Shown here piece by piece: positions 12,181 through 23,642 of a stretch of DNA of 64,000 nucleotides. A model generated the notes under the pieces. The model made no database searches. It saw only the letters and a list, made by a program, of their open reading frames with translations, and had not been told where the DNA came from. The stretch spans positions 418,243 through 482,242 of the forward strand of contig JAKZZE010000035.1 in NCBI GenBank assembly GCA_024220505.1. The letters run 5' to 3'. The stretch is from Rhizopus arrhizus. Taxonomy: Eukaryota; Mucoromycota; Mucoromycetes; Mucorales; Rhizopodaceae. Position numbers and translations under genes: made by a program. Numbering within the stretch: position 1 is the stretch's first letter; each line of letters begins with the position of its first letter.

Positions 12181-15018
12181 TCAAACGACAAATTCTCTTT
12201 CATCCGCAATATCAATGCTCTTTGGAGACTTGTACAGTTTGTAGAGAGCCAAACCACCAAAGGCGCTGTATTCCAGCTCATGACGCCGCAACTTCTTTTC
12301 ATCCCAAGGGGCATAGCCAAATGATTTATGAGACGCTTTTTCTTTCTCTTTTTTCGTTTTGCAGTATTCTTTGTAATCCGGCCAATGATTGAGATAGATG
12401 TCGACAGCCTGAGGGAAAGTCAACTGCTGGTCCTGATCAGCGATCGTAATATAGGACACATCGATTGAGGGACCGAGGGGGAAACCGAGCCTGTCCTTGA
12501 AACTGTCTCGGATATATTCCATGAACCATATCAACCGTTTCACCTTTGGATCCGTCAGCAAATAACCCACTTTGGTCGTCGCAAGCCTATCCCGGTCCTT
12601 CAGGAGGCAGGCTTGATCCAGCACGATCGTATAAGACTCACCTGTAGTCTCCGTAGCAATGAAGATCTGGAGTGCCTTCAACAAGACCGTGGGCTTGGTA
12701 TCGTTCTTGTCGAGAGAGGTGGCATGGTACGTGATTGCAGCCAAAAAGGGTTCTGAAGGAATCTGCACCATGTCGAGTTGATCGGGTTTGTTGATGATGT
12801 GCATCGAAAGCGAATTGGGTATGTCTTCCAGATAGACATCATCCACCCACGTCGTCCACTCTTCTTCTGTTTTCTTGGCTTTCTCTGGACCGTGTGTGTC
12901 ATCATCCTCGTCATCGTCATCGTCATCATCATCATCAAATATATTGCTTACTTTAGGACCTAAAAAACGAGATCGAATAGGAATTTGGTTCATTGGCATC
13001 TCCATCGTTCTAGGTCTTTCATCCACTGTTTCCCAGTCATCGCTTGGTATGCTCTTTGGGTCGTTCCAAGCTTTGGCTGTCGTGTTAAACTTTTTGTTGG
13101 CTTGATAGGGTGGTGTGGATGCTGTTGATGTTGCCTTTGTGTCTGTTTCGGTTGTCACTGTCGTTTTGGTTGCTGCTGCTGTCTTTGCAGGAGAGGCCAC
13201 AGGTGATTTCTTTTCAATGTCCTTTAGATCTGCATCTATGCCCTTATCCCACAAATGTTCACTTTCTTTTGCAAAGTGACTCCAACTTTCTTCTGCCAAT
13301 TCATCTTTATTGACAGGTCCCCAAGTGAATTCGCCAGATTGGTCACCGACCGTAACGCGATTTTTGAGATCGGCCCTGTATCGATCCCTGCTTGGTTTTG
13401 ATTGAAAGTGAGATATGTTTTGATTGGGAATCGCTGATCGGGTATAATTATTTCGAGGGCTTGTGAAATTCTGCTTGGGTGAATGAACTGAGCGAGGTGC
13501 ATTTTGTCGAAAGGCTGGTTTGTTGCTGCTGCCGCGCGGAGACCGAGGTGAATCTATTCTGCGTTCATATGGCCAAGGCTTAGTCCAAGAGAGATCATCT
13601 GGGTTGGCATCTTCAAAGGTGTTGTTGTTATCCCAAGAGCCTGATTTGATAGGAACCGTAGAAGCAGAGACTGTCTTGTTCGGTTCTCCAAAGTGAACCT
13701 CGCCTTTCTTTTCATTCAATTCCTTTCGCCAGTCATCACCTGAATCACACAGTTCCATGTCTTTTTCTTCCTCTTCAAACCAATTTAAATTATCATTACT
13801 CGCTTTGTCTTGTTTGGCTGCAGGAGACATGTATTCTTGTTTAGAACGTTTGATGGCTTCTTGGATATCTTGTATATACCGTGGATCATTGTCATCATAA
13901 AAATCATTAGTCGTGTCAGTAGAATTAGCTATGATAGCATTAGCAACAATCGACGTACTGTTCTTTGAGCTTGAATTTCCGTTAGAAGAAAGGATCCTGA
14001 TAGAACCTGGAGTGTTAGGAGGGGATTTTGTAGTGGACATCAGACTTTGTTGACTGGGAGAAGAGTTTCTGCTGATAGCCCTCTGTCTGTGCCATCGATC
14101 GACCGCTTTACGGTTGGATCCTTGAGTGACAGTATAGGGCCAGTAGTGTTCGGTCAGGGTGGGATAGTTCAGGGTAGCCTCATAGAGAGCCACGAGACAG
14201 ACAACGTCAAAAACCGAGTAAACAAGAGCTTTAGCAGGTAAAGGATCCTTGGTCCAGATACAGTCATAAGTTGAGAATGAAAATGTATCGCGAAACTGCT
14301 TGATGGTCATGAAGGACTCCAAACCTTCCCAATCAGACGCATACCTAGCCACGGCACTGTTCAGGCTAAGCTCTTCGACTGCGATAGGCTTCAATTTAGC
14401 CTGGAGATCTAACACTGAACCTAGCTCAATGTCTTTTATAAAGCACTCAATAGCCATCGCATCACCTCTGTAAGCCCATCCGATCAGGTTCACATCATCA
14501 TTCTCCAGCACAGGCTTCAAGTGACGTGTGATGGCCTGAACACCCACCAGATCGACCTGGATCGCATATCCTTTTTCTTTTGAGACAGCAATTTGCAGTA
14601 GTTTAAGAACGGGCAGTTCCTTTTTGATACCCAAGAATTCACAGTCAATGGCAATATATTGACTCCTGTAAATTTCTGGAATGATGGCTTCTAGCTGCGC
14701 CTCCGTTGTAATGGCTATAGCAGTAATAAAGTTTTGATTTCCTAATGACACGTGAATGGTCTTGTCATCTTCTTTTGTCCAATTCGGCTCCAACTCGTAA
14801 TGATTGTGATTATTGTTGAATGACTTGGGTGTTTTTGTATTAAAAGATTTTAAACTTTCAAAATCTCTACCTTTTTCGACAAGTTTCCTTAACGGTTTAA
14901 TTGTATCATTAATCAAGCTATTTCCTTGGTCTTCAAAAGCAGATAATAAGCCTAAAGCTGCTTCGCTTGCACATATTGTATTTTTCCAATATTGTTCAAT
15001 CGTTGTTTGTAATTCCAT
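12181..15018 (-). CDS. Large protein with DEDDy 3'-5' exonuclease domain, 945 aa
   Basis: Single exon. Residues ~95-285 are a DnaQ/RNase D-like exonuclease: motif I YIAIDCEF (D125, E127), motif II GWAYRGDAM (D186) and motif III YSVFD (Y267, D271). All four metal-binding acids and the Tyr are present, so it should be active on RNA or DNA 3' ends. The middle (~310-700) is long, low-complexity and Ser/Asn-rich, with an acidic run near residue 695 (SNIFDDDDDDDDDEDDD). A second, degenerate exonuclease-like domain (~730-920) keeps the fold pattern (VLLKALQIFIATE, TIVLDQACLL, HELEYSAFGGLALYKLY) but lacks the DxE pair. The twin layout recalls EXD1/Egalitarian-like proteins with 3'-5' exonuclease folds. 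Cellular role unknown. Confidence 0.85.
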   Translation of the reverse strand: MELQTTIEQYWKNTICASEAALGLLSAFEDQGNSLINDTIKPLRKLVEKGRDFESLKSFNTKTPKSFNNNHNHYELEPNWTKEDDKTIHVSLGNQNFITAIAITTEAQLEAIIPEIYRSQYIAIDCEFLGIKKELPVLKLLQIAVSKEKGYAIQVDLVGVQAITRHLKPVLENDDVNLIGWAYRGDAMAIECFIKDIELGSVLDLQAKLKPIAVEELSLNSAVARYASDWEGLESFMTIKQFRDTFSFSTYDCIWTKDPLPAKALVYSVFDVVCLVALYEATLNYPTLTEHYWPYTVTQGSNRKAVDRWHRQRAISRNSSPSQQSLMSTTKSPPNTPGSIRILSSNGNSSSKNSTSIVANAIIANSTDTTNDFYDDNDPRYIQDIQEAIKRSKQEYMSPAAKQDKASNDNLNWFEEEEKDMELCDSGDDWRKELNEKKGEVHFGEPNKTVSASTVPIKSGSWDNNNTFEDANPDDLSWTKPWPYERRIDSPRSPRGSSNKPAFRQNAPRSVHSPKQNFTSPRNNYTRSAIPNQNISHFQSKPSRDRYRADLKNRVTVGDQSGEFTWGPVNKDELAEESWSHFAKESEHLWDKGIDADLKDIEKKSPVASPAKTAAATKTTVTTETDTKATSTASTPPYQANKKFNTTAKAWNDPKSIPSDDWETVDERPRTMEMPMNQIPIRSRFLGPKVSNIFDDDDDDDDDEDDDTHGPEKAKKTEEEWTTWVDDVYLEDIPNSLSMHIINKPDQLDMVQIPSEPFLAAITYHATSLDKNDTKPTVLLKALQIFIATETTGESYTIVLDQACLLKDRDRLATTKVGYLLTDPKVKRLIWFMEYIRDSFKDRLGFPLGPSIDVSYITIADQDQQLTFPQAVDIYLNHWPDYKEYCKTKKEKEKASHKSFGYAPWDEKKLRRHELEYSAFGGLALYKLYKSPKSIDIADEREFVV
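12903..12945 (-). repeat. Trinucleotide run coding poly-Asp
   Basis: A CAT/CGT run (read as GAT/GAC codons on minus) encodes nine or more Asp in a row within the exonuclease protein linker. Such runs vary in copy number. Confidence 0.85.
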
Positions 15019-15630
15019 TTTTTTTTTTATTTAAAAAAAAATGAAGGAAAGGAAAGAAACATGTAGGAAAACAAAAATGATAAAATCTTGTCAGTTTTTT
15101 TTTTTTGATGATAATTTTTGTGTGCGTGCAGGATGTGAAAAAGAGTGCTGATGATTCTGAGTATAAATAAAAAGGAGATTGCTCATTATAGAAGCCATCA
15201 TCCATCTCAGTCTTTCTATTTCATAAAGAAATCTCAGTTTCTTCATACCAAATTAGCTTATAGACTGAATAGACAAATAAGAAAGGTGAAGACTGATGAT
15301 GTCAAGTATCAGAATAAACCGCAGTAAATCAAAATAGACTTTTGTTTTCCAAAAGAAAAAGATCCTTGCTGCGACGACTAGATTTAAATAAGAGTCTGTC
15401 AACTGATAAATACAGGTCAGTTTAGATTTAATCGTAAGAGAAAATCTGGAATAATAAATTGTATAAAAACAATTGTTCAATTTAATTTCAATTACTGCAT
15501 CATTTTTTTTTTTATATAATAAAATGACGTAAAAAGGGCCCTTTTTTTTTCTCTCTCTCTTTCTCTCTTTCTTTTTCTTTTTCTTTTTTTTCTATTTCTT
15601 TCTAGGTTTTTTTTAAATGTCAAGATAATA
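15019..15630. promoter_or_regulatory. Divergent promoter region
   Basis: About 610 bp between the exonuclease gene (minus) and the Myb-like gene (plus). It holds T-runs and a ~60-bp CT-rich tract (15541-15605) just upstream of the Myb ATG, plus a 3-codon upstream ORF (ATG at 15617). No other gene seen. Confidence 0.55.
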
Positions 15631-16105
15631 ATGGACAAGGAAATAGAATTAGAAGAGATAAAGCATAAAGTAACGTAGTTTTAAAGGATAAATAAATAAA
15701 TAAATTACATGTTGCATAAAAACACATAAAAAAATAGTAAACTTTATTGCTTCTAGATACTTACACATAATAAACCAGCACAATGGAGATTGGATTTAAT
15801 ACCTTTGTATGGATCAAGATATGATACAAAATCATGGACAATATATAATAATATGGTGCCTATTACATCTCATATACAATATCCTGTAAGATTATATCAT
15901 TCAATAGACCACAATAACCAATCTATATTAGTGGCATCCTAATCCTTTAGGTGTAGATGATAATTTAGAAAAGAGTTTAAGAGAATCTCATGAGAGAGAA
16001 AGATATTTAGAACGTATTATTCAATCACAAGCAAATCAATTAAAAGAAACAACAGTTCAAAATGCATTAAACACATTAGAAAATATTTACTTGTATAATG
16101 TAAAG

Positions 16106-16138
<33 letters not shown>

Positions 16139-16778
16139 ACGCAGTAATGATAGTTAATATATTATTTAGCAAAATGAATTAAAAATACATCATTCAAATC
16201 AAGTGGATAAACTTAAAAGTCAATTGAATATTTTATCGAGAAAAAAAGATAAACTAGACGTCATCATAAACCACTTGAATCGTCTGGAAAGCATAAATGA
16301 GGTAACTCAATCCAAACATAAACAGAGATACTAACATAAACAATAGAATGATGATGATTGGTCTATGGAAGACAGAACGAGCTTATTAAGAAAATTAAGG
16401 TTAAATGAATTAAGATTGGCTGTGAAAAATGTTGAATTAGAAGCACTTGTTCATAAACAAAACAATGATCATCCACCTACAAATAATAATTTGACCAATT
16501 TAAGTTTGTTGGCTGATAAGCTATTACAACAAGATCATAACAAACGTCTACTGGATGAAGAAGACGACAACCATCATAAAAGATACAAGTTGACAACAGA
16601 AAAAGATTGGACAGAAAAAGAAGATGAATTGCTATTAAGATTAATACAAAAGTCTGGTATAAAAGATTGGCAGCTTATATCAACAAACTATTTCCCACAT
16701 CATACACCACTCGAATGCTTTCAACGCTATCAAATCATGAGCAAAAGATTACCTTCTATTTCTGCATTATTAAAATAA
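15631..16778 (+). CDS. Myb/SANT-like domain protein with coiled coil, 299 aa
   Basis: Five exons: 15631-15669, 15757-15885, 15932-16099, 16170-16301 and 16347-16778, exactly 300 codons with stop. The C-terminus (about residues 245-292) is a SANT/Myb repeat: DWTEKEDELLLRLIQKSG, then DWQLIS, then LECFQRYQIM with the spaced aromatic residues. Residues ~60-230 are predicted coiled coil (RESHERERYLERII, NELRLAVKNVELEAL). The fold suggests DNA or chromatin binding in the nucleus. An apparent frame break near 15931 vanishes when 15886-15931 is read as a 46-nt intron (GTAAGA..TTAG). Intron 16100-16169 carries a T27 tract; intron 16302-16346 has a clear branch site CTAAC. No closer family recognised. 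Confidence 0.82.
16112..16138 (+). repeat. T27 tract in an intron
   Basis: Twenty-seven T in a row inside intron 3 of the Myb-like gene. Confidence 0.95.
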
Positions 16779-16992
16779 ATATGATTAAATAACATTTTAA
16801 ATGACTCATGAGCACATAGTAATCTAACTGTACTTGTCCGGGTCAGATCTGAAATGATAAAAAGTAATAAAAACCTCTCAAGAGACAAGAAGTAAGAAAG
16901 TATAAAAGTCTAAAGAGATCAGAGAGATAGTATTGAAATACTAGCACTATTATGAGGACAGTCAATTCACCAGTTTCGTATTAGAATAAATA

Positions 16993-17178
16993 CAGCAACT
17001 CCACCGTCAATTGGACGATTTTTTGAAAATGGCAGTTGAACTTGAGAGATTAGTTTAACCCAAGAAAGCAACTTTTATTCCTCTTCTTTTTGAAAACAAA
17101 CTGGTCAAATTAGTTGACAAATAAAATGGATTCTTTTCTCTCACAAAGTAACATGAACCTGGACCATGTTTTCATCTT
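16993..17178 (+). repeat. Left inverted repeat of element E
   Basis: Matches the reverse complement of 19940-20118 with scattered mismatches. It includes TTGAAAATGGCAGTTGAACT and AACTAATCTCTCAAG in reverse. Starts after TA at 16991-16992. Confidence 0.85.
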
Positions 17179-17819
17179 AATTTTTATTTGCTTAAATATT
17201 AGTACCATCTTTTTAATACAGCGTAGCTGATAGGTATTGTCAGATTTTTATGTATGTATCGTCTTCATAAAAAAGAAATTGTCAGTTCTTAAACATATTT
17301 GTCAGTGACCAAAAAGGATGATCGTTCTAGGCAAAAGCAAATTGTCATTTAAGACAAGAGCTATTGTCGTAACTATAGCACTTAATTGTTTGACATTTTG
17401 AGTCATTAATAAATGGCATTCACTGGCCTGAGTGAGTTTTTTCGCATGCCTCAGTTATTCTGGAGGCCAAATTTTCTTTTTCTATAAATTTAGAATGCTT
17501 CACTTTTAGGCCCTCATCTAAAGACATGGCCTATACTGTTTGTGTCAGCTTGTTTTTCACAAGTGTAATTCCGCATAAATGTGCCTGGAAACTCATTACA
17601 GCGTTATAGGGCACTATCAAACCTTCCTTGTTTCCATTTCCCCTTTTTTCAGAACCTCATTCAAGCAAGAATTTAATAGTCTTCCTTCTATGCAATATTG
17701 TTCTTTATCTAGTTCACACAGAAATATTTAGCTGTTATTAAAACCTTAAATGGCGTACCTATTTTAATAACGATTAAATTGTTATGTGTGGGCTAGGTAG
17801 TCTAAGACATATCAACCAT

Positions 17820-19938
17820 AGTGGCCTACCAGTACTGATCATGACAGAAATCATCAACAACCTTATTCATACGTATGGTATTAAAATCCACCTCACTTGG
17901 ACAATCAGGCCGTCATCCAAATCTTGAACTCTCTATAGCACACAACAAGCCACGCCCATCAGATAATACTTTGTAGCGATCTTAACGCAAGACTGGGATC
18001 GCTTACAGGAGACCAACTGACTAATTCTCGGGGTAACCTGATCACTAGATGCAAGGGGAACAACACCATCTTATGGAACCAGAAGTTGGCATACAGGCAA
18101 CCTACATTCATGGCTTATCAAGGCAGTAGAATTATCGATGTATTCATAACACTGAGCTTCATTAGCCTTTCATGAAAATGTATTATGACCTGTCCTTAGA
18201 CTCTAAATCACAAATTAATTTCGCCATCGTTTCAAACCATCATCGCTGTCCCTCGACTCTCGAGATACCCTCACCTTACATGACATCTTGGCAAACTCAA
18301 AGACCCAACAAACATGACGTCTATTTGGATCGCTTTCAAGGTCTTTCCTCGCCGCTGCTATGCTATGGTAGCACTCACCCTTTCCAAACTAGCCTGCAAA
18401 CAGTGAATGCGACTATTGAGAAGTTGAACACCAAACTCTGTCCAACAATATGCGCTTTATTAGATTCGAGGACTTTGCTAGAGAAAGTGAGGTAAATCAC
18501 ACGGTCTCGGCAAATTCCATTACTGGTTGTGACATCAGGAAGCACAAGCTGCCGTACATCGATCGATTACTCAGTGTCTTTGAGTAATTTGGGGGTAATT
18601 TCTGTGAGCCAATGGCATCTGGAGAATACACAAAGGCGATATTCAAGATCAGCCGTATTCGCAAACATTGGACGCTGGAGCCTACTTTCCCTACTCCCAA
18701 AGGACCCACAATAGACAGCGAACGCTATGGTAACTCACTTGAAAGGTATATTCTAGTGTGATCATATCAGAAAGGTTCAATGTTACGTCATGGCTATATC
18801 TGCTTTATCCCTTATATTAGATTGTCCCATCACCGCTGACAACATAGCTTCAGCCATTCATCCCTTGCCCACTAAGAAGGTTCCCGGCGTGGGCTAACGA
18901 CATATTGAAATCCTACAGCTTATGCAGCACTTATTGGCACCGATCCTTCACTTTCTATTCCGAATGCATTGGTCCTGGTCTTACGTTCTATGGCCTTGGC
19001 GTATTGCTCAAGTTGTTCTCATATACACGAAAGATTCGCCATCTGACTCATGTGATTATCGTCCCCATTGGTCTGATCACCGCTTTTAGAAAAACCGTGG
19101 AGCGCTGTATACAAAGCACTGTACAAACTGAAGGATCGCCACTGGATAGCGCATAAGTAAGTTTCCATGGGTCTCGTAGTGCTCTGGACTAAGCCATCTG
19201 CCTCTCCGAAATCTGTCAGATCTTACGCTCACAATACCGCATCACTCTGATCCTAATCTTTTTTGATATAAAATCTGCATGGGATACAGTTAACCGGAGC
19301 TTCGTTTGGGAAACCCTCGGTCATTCCATCTCACCTCCTTCATGAGACTAATTTCTAGCTGTTGCCGATCTGTGCCTGTGAATCCCACAATGTGGTTACT
19401 TGTGTCCAGTACAGAACGTAGTCGCTGTGTAGGATGGAGATAGGTCTGGCTATTTGGTGGCAAGCTTAGCCCATGTCTCAAGCATCCCACACAGCACCTC
19501 TCAAAAAAACCACGCTATTGACTGCCTTACTATGCACCGACACCTGTTTATACCCGAAACTATAAAAGATCTATCGTCATTTCTTGTGAATATGCTACAT
19601 CCTTTGATTCCCTCTAGGTCGTCCTCTCCTGATCACAGTCATGGCCGATGATAGACTCAGTACTGCACGAATTAGACCAGCTGCATCATAACAAATCGAT
19701 TCCTGCCAAGCACCCACATGATCAAAATCTTCTTGTAGCCAATTCCTCTAACTTTCTTTTGATGACTCCACTCGTTCCTTTCCCTTTTATATTTTTTACC
19801 CTTGATCCAAAATGTGATTTTTTTTTTCTTAGCATTCACTTCTTAACAGATTGGCCTGGTCCGGGCGGACATTTTTGTATTTTTTATTTTTATGCACTCA
19901 ATTGGACCTTAAATTAAACAAACAAAAAAATGAAAATG
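17820..19938 (+). pseudogene. Decayed LINE (endonuclease and reverse transcriptase) inside element E
   Basis: Broken frames still read as LINE ORF2. Near 17960-18150 an APE-type endonuclease is seen (DLNARLGSLTGDQLTNSRGN, then FMAYQGSRIIDVFIT). Near 19060-19300 reverse-transcriptase motifs follow (RPHWSDH, then FFDIKSAWDTVNRSFVW, motif A). Near 19500-19740 comes a conserved tail (HAIDCLTMHRHLFIPETIKD). The 3' end carries GCGGACATTTTTGTATTTT and CAATTGGACCTTAAAT before an A-rich end. Many stops and shifts. The same tail occurs reversed at 23460-23560, so both copies belong to one family. Confidence 0.8.
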
Positions 19939-19939
19939 A

Positions 19940-20118
19940 AAACATGGTCCAGGTTCATGTTATTTTGTGAGAGAAAAGAATCCATTTTATTTGTCAACTA
20001 ATTTGACCAGTCTGTTTTCAAAAAGAAGAGGAATAAAAGTTGCTTTCTTGGGTTAAACTAATCTCTCAAGTTCAACTGCCATTTTCAAAAAATCATCCAA
20101 TTGACGGTGGAATCACTC
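19940..20118 (-). repeat. Right inverted repeat of element E
   Basis: Reverse-complement partner of 16993-17178; ends before TA at 20119-20120. Confidence 0.85.
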
Positions 20119-20345
20119 TAATACACACACACACACACATTTATTGCTGATCTTCATTTTGATTGGATCTGTGTGACTTTTCACTTTCTGCCTTTTTTAA
20201 ATCTGCATACAAAACAAAATAATAAAAAAAAAATCCGTGTTTAAACTATCTTTTATATAATTTTCCTTTAATAAAACAACCAAAAAAAGAACCCAAAAAA
20301 AAAAAAAGAAAAAAGAAAAAATCTCTTGTTTTTACTATACCAAAT

Positions 20346-22297
20346 ATGCAAATTACAAAAAACACTTCACCCAAGACAACAACAAAGACCATTGCAAAGT
20401 CTTCGTCAAGTAATTTATTAAACAATATTAAAAAAGAAGAACTTGTTAGGTTGATGATGCAGTCATTAATTGATCTTGGTTATCAGTAAACACACTCTTT
20501 ATATCCACTACCTCCTTCTTATCCTTTTTCTTGTAGAGAAACAGCTTCCGCTCTACAGACAGAGTCTGGCATCTCTTTAGAGTCAGACATTGTATCTTAT
20601 TTTCGTTCTAGCATCTTGAAAGGAGATTGGGCATTAGCAGAGACTCTCTTGGGCGATTTACCCTTTATCTCTCACAGTCCAAATGTGGTAGCCAAGGTTC
20701 AGTTTTTGATTAGACAACAAAAATTTTTGGAACTTTTAGAAAAGAATGAAACGATGCAAGCATTGTATGTGTTGCGAAATGAGATTACACCTTTGGGAGA
20801 GAATACGGATCGATTACATCAATTATCCAGTTTGGTATTGTGTTCTTCGATAGAAGACGTCATGACACAAGCCCAGTGGGATGGAACGAACGGCAGTTCA
20901 AGAGAACTTTTATTGATTGAATTACAGAGTAAAGAGCTAGATAGAATCCTAAGTTTATGTTGCTAATAGACTGTAGACTATATTGAATCATCTGCAATGA
21001 TACCTAAGCACAGATTATTAAGTTTAATTAATCAAGCTGTCGAATGGCAAAAGAGACAGTGCTTTTATCATAATCCAAGGAAAGAATTTGAATTTTCATT
21101 GTTTTCAGATCATGTCTGTGATAGGTAAAAGGGATAAGGTAGAAAGTGTGAATGATACTTTTTGCTAATGATCCTATAGAGATGTATTACCATTACACAC
21201 GATAGAAGTCTTGCATGGACACATAGATGAGATATGGCATGTTGCTTATTCAAATAACGGAAAATATTTAGCTTCGGTATCCAAAGACAGATCATGTATC
21301 GTTTGGGACATGGAGGTAATTCATATTTAGAGACTGTACATTATTTGCTGATACGTTTGATTAGACTTTTGAGCAAATACAGTCATTTAGAAGTGAAGTG
21401 AGTGGATCTTATTGTGCTTGGTCTCCAGATGATTCAAAATTATTAGTATGCGGTACAGACAATGCTGTCAGGTTATGGAACCCTCATACAGGTGTCTTGA
21501 TGCATACATTTATACAGCATAAAGATCAGGTCACTAGTTGTGTGTGGTTACCAGACAATGCACATTTCATAACGGGTGCATGCGATAAAGTATTATTTAT
21601 GTGGGTAAATATTGAAGAATGACATCATTAGCCAATCACTTTACTCACCCTACAACAGTCTGTGGATGACAGGAGTCCGATCGCACGATGGGCAGTTCAA
21701 CGTACGACGGACATGAAGATGACCAAGGACGGCAAGAGATTGATTACGATTGGACTGGATAAATGTATTACGATATACAATGTAGAGGATATGAAAATAG
21801 TCGAAGTTGGTAAAATTACAGAAGAAGGAACAATCACTTCGCTCTCTATCACAAAGGATGGAAAATTTGCACTTGTTAATATCCAAGACATTCAAGAGAT
21901 TCACTTGTGGGATTTGGATACTTTAGAATTAGCTCATAAATATTCCGGACAAAAGCAAAAAGAATATATTATACGATCTACTATTGGCGGAATAGATGAA
22001 TCGCTTATTTTGAGTGGTAGTGAAGGTATAAAGTGAAATGGGCACACGACTTGAGTACTTATCTGCTGCAGATAATCTTGTTTATATTTGGAGTCGAGAT
22101 CAGGAAACATTATTAGACGCACTGGAAGGACATGAAAGTACCGTTAATTGTATTAGTTGGTGTCCCGTTGAACCGATGCAATATGTATCTGCTGGTGATG
22201 ATAGTACCATTCGAGTGTAAATTTTCTTTTTTTTTTTTTTCCAACTGTATTTCACTTAACCTCTTTCTTATGTAGTTGGGGCGCAAAGAAATTGTAA
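20346..22297 (+). CDS. GID7: Gid7/WDR26-type subunit of the GID/CTLH E3 ligase, 529 aa
   Basis: Scaffold subunit of the CTLH/GID ubiquitin ligase, which in yeast degrades gluconeogenic enzymes (family knowledge). Eight exons: 20346-20485, 20537-20928, 20977-21124, 21180-21315, 21365-21604, 21659-22025, 22072-22216 and 22276-22297, exactly 530 codons with stop. LisH: ELVRLMMQSLIDLGYQ|ETAS at ~35-60. CTLH: SYFRSSILKGDWALAETLL and FLIRQQKFLELLE, through ~155. WD40 propeller ~215-529: GHIDEIWHVAYSNNGKYLAS, SGSYCAWSPDDSKLLVCGTD, QVTSCVWLPDNAHFITGACD, DMKMTKDGKRLITIGLD, GHESTVNCISWCPVEP. The final codons restore the closing strand VWGAKKL, typical of WDR26. Introns are 46-59 nt. Shorter than human WDR26 because the N-terminal extension is absent. 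Confidence 0.93.
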
Positions 22298-22409
22298 ATG
22301 TATGTATGACGCAAACATCGGATATTCAATAAAGGACTAGCTTTTTTTTTATTATGTTTTTTTTTTCTTTCTTCTCTCTCTCTGTAAATTGTACTAATTA
22401 TTTATAAAG

Positions 22410-22906
22410 ATGTCGTCCAAAGTTCAAAAGATTATGGTCCAACCCATTGTAAGTACAGAAAGCAGAAAAATGTGCTCAAAATAGGATGACTCACTGTAAC
22501 TTGTAGAATCTTATTTTTAGATACCTTCAAAATGTAAGTTTTTATTCAGATTGGATTAATCAATAAAACAAAGACTGAAAAAAAAGAATGAAATATATAG
22601 AAATCAAGAGTTCAAATCTGGTTGTTTGAAAAGAGTGATTTAAGAATTGAAGGACAAATCATTGTAAGAGAGAAAGAAAAAAAAAGACATCACTCATTGT
22701 TTTGACGCGTTTCTCTTGTAGGGTTTTGACGAATTTATGAATCTAGTACTTGAAGCCGCCGAAGAAGTGGATGTAAAGAACAAAACAAGAGTTAAAATTG
22801 GTAAAAAGCAAAGAATGATGAAGCGAGCCATTGATTTATGCATATATTAGGTCGAGTTTTATTAAAGGGAGATAACATCACTCTGATACAAGCAGCAGAA
22901 AATTAA
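22410..22906 (+). CDS. SME1: Small nuclear ribonucleoprotein E (SmE), 87 aa
   Basis: Member of the heptameric Sm ring on spliceosomal snRNAs. Five exons: 22410-22448, 22507-22533, 22601-22663, 22722-22800 and 22851-22906, exactly 88 codons with stop. Joined product starts MSSKVQKIMVQPI|NLIFRYLQN. Sm1: KSRVQIWLFEKSDLRIEGQI|I then GFDEFMNLVLEAAEEV. Sm2: GRVLLKGDNITLIQAAEN. Length matches the family (about 90). Lies 112 bp downstream of GID7 on the same strand, each with its own promoter-sized gap. Codons are split by four introns of 50-67 nt, dense for so small a gene but common for this family in early fungi. Confidence 0.95.
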
Positions 22907-23459
22907 AAGTGTAATTTGTGTGAGCGTGTAATAAAAGGAATAGAAGAAGAAAAAAGAAGAGAAACAACCCTCTTTTTTTCACAGAAGAGAAAAGAAGGTC
23001 ATTTTTATTGTATTTTAAAGTTACATGATGTTGGAGAAAAAAAGAGTCTGTTGTTGTTGAGAAATACATTTTTTATATGTTCTGTGTGTCCATTAATTGC
23101 TCTATATTCTATTTTGATTCATTTTTCTTTTATTTCTTCATACATCTTTAATGTGTTTTTTTAAAGTTTAGGGTTAAATAGAGCTGCATGTCAATTGTTG
23201 AATTTGTTTTTGTAAAAATATGCCATGTTTATATTCAGTTTATTTAGACTTTCAACAGTAACATCATTAAAGTCGGTATTGTTATTAGGATTTCAACCAA
23301 CATGCCTTATAGTCCAATAGCTTGAAAAGTCATCTTGTGGATTACATGGCATGCTTGTGTTGCTTTCATTATATTCATTCAAAATCTCTTTTAATCTCTT
23401 TTCATACTACCCTCGTACGGTAGGGATAAAAAAAAGGAACTGAATAGAAAAATACACGT
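22907..23459. other. Intergenic, 3' side of SME1
   Basis: AT-rich; no gene seen. The next feature, a LINE relic tail, begins near 23460. Confidence 0.5.
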
Positions 23460-23602
23460 TTGATTTCATGGCAAAAATGAAAAACAATGTATTTTATGTA
23501 TTTAATGTCCAATTGAGCACAAGAAAAAAAAAATAAACAGCCGCCCGAACAAGATCAATCAAAGGAAGAAAAAGAGAACAAAACATCCTTTGGGAAACAA
23601 GG

Positions 23603-23642
<40 letters not shown>

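Larger units (their letters stand above)
16993..20118. mobile_element. TA-flanked inverted-repeat element E (Tc1-like ends) enclosing a LINE relic
   Basis: The left end (from 16993, CAGCAACTCCACCGTC) and right end (to 20118) form inverted repeats of roughly 180 bp, both followed outward by TA, the Tc1/mariner target. The outer 15 bp show four mismatches and the rest is very similar: GGACCATGTT near 17161 is mirrored near 19948. No Tc1 transposase is left inside. The interior holds a decayed LINE in plus orientation. A CA repeat follows at 20124-20139. Confidence 0.75.

Noticed and set aside
12778..13105. Plus-strand Ser- or Ile-rich frames
   Set aside because: Antisense to the poly-Asp and linker part of the exonuclease gene.
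15886..15931. Apparent frameshift in the Myb-like gene
   Set aside because: A 46-nt GTAAGA..TTAG intron explains it and yields exactly 300 codons.
18497..19490. Minus-strand frames inside element E
   Set aside because: Shadows of the decayed LINE, which reads on plus.
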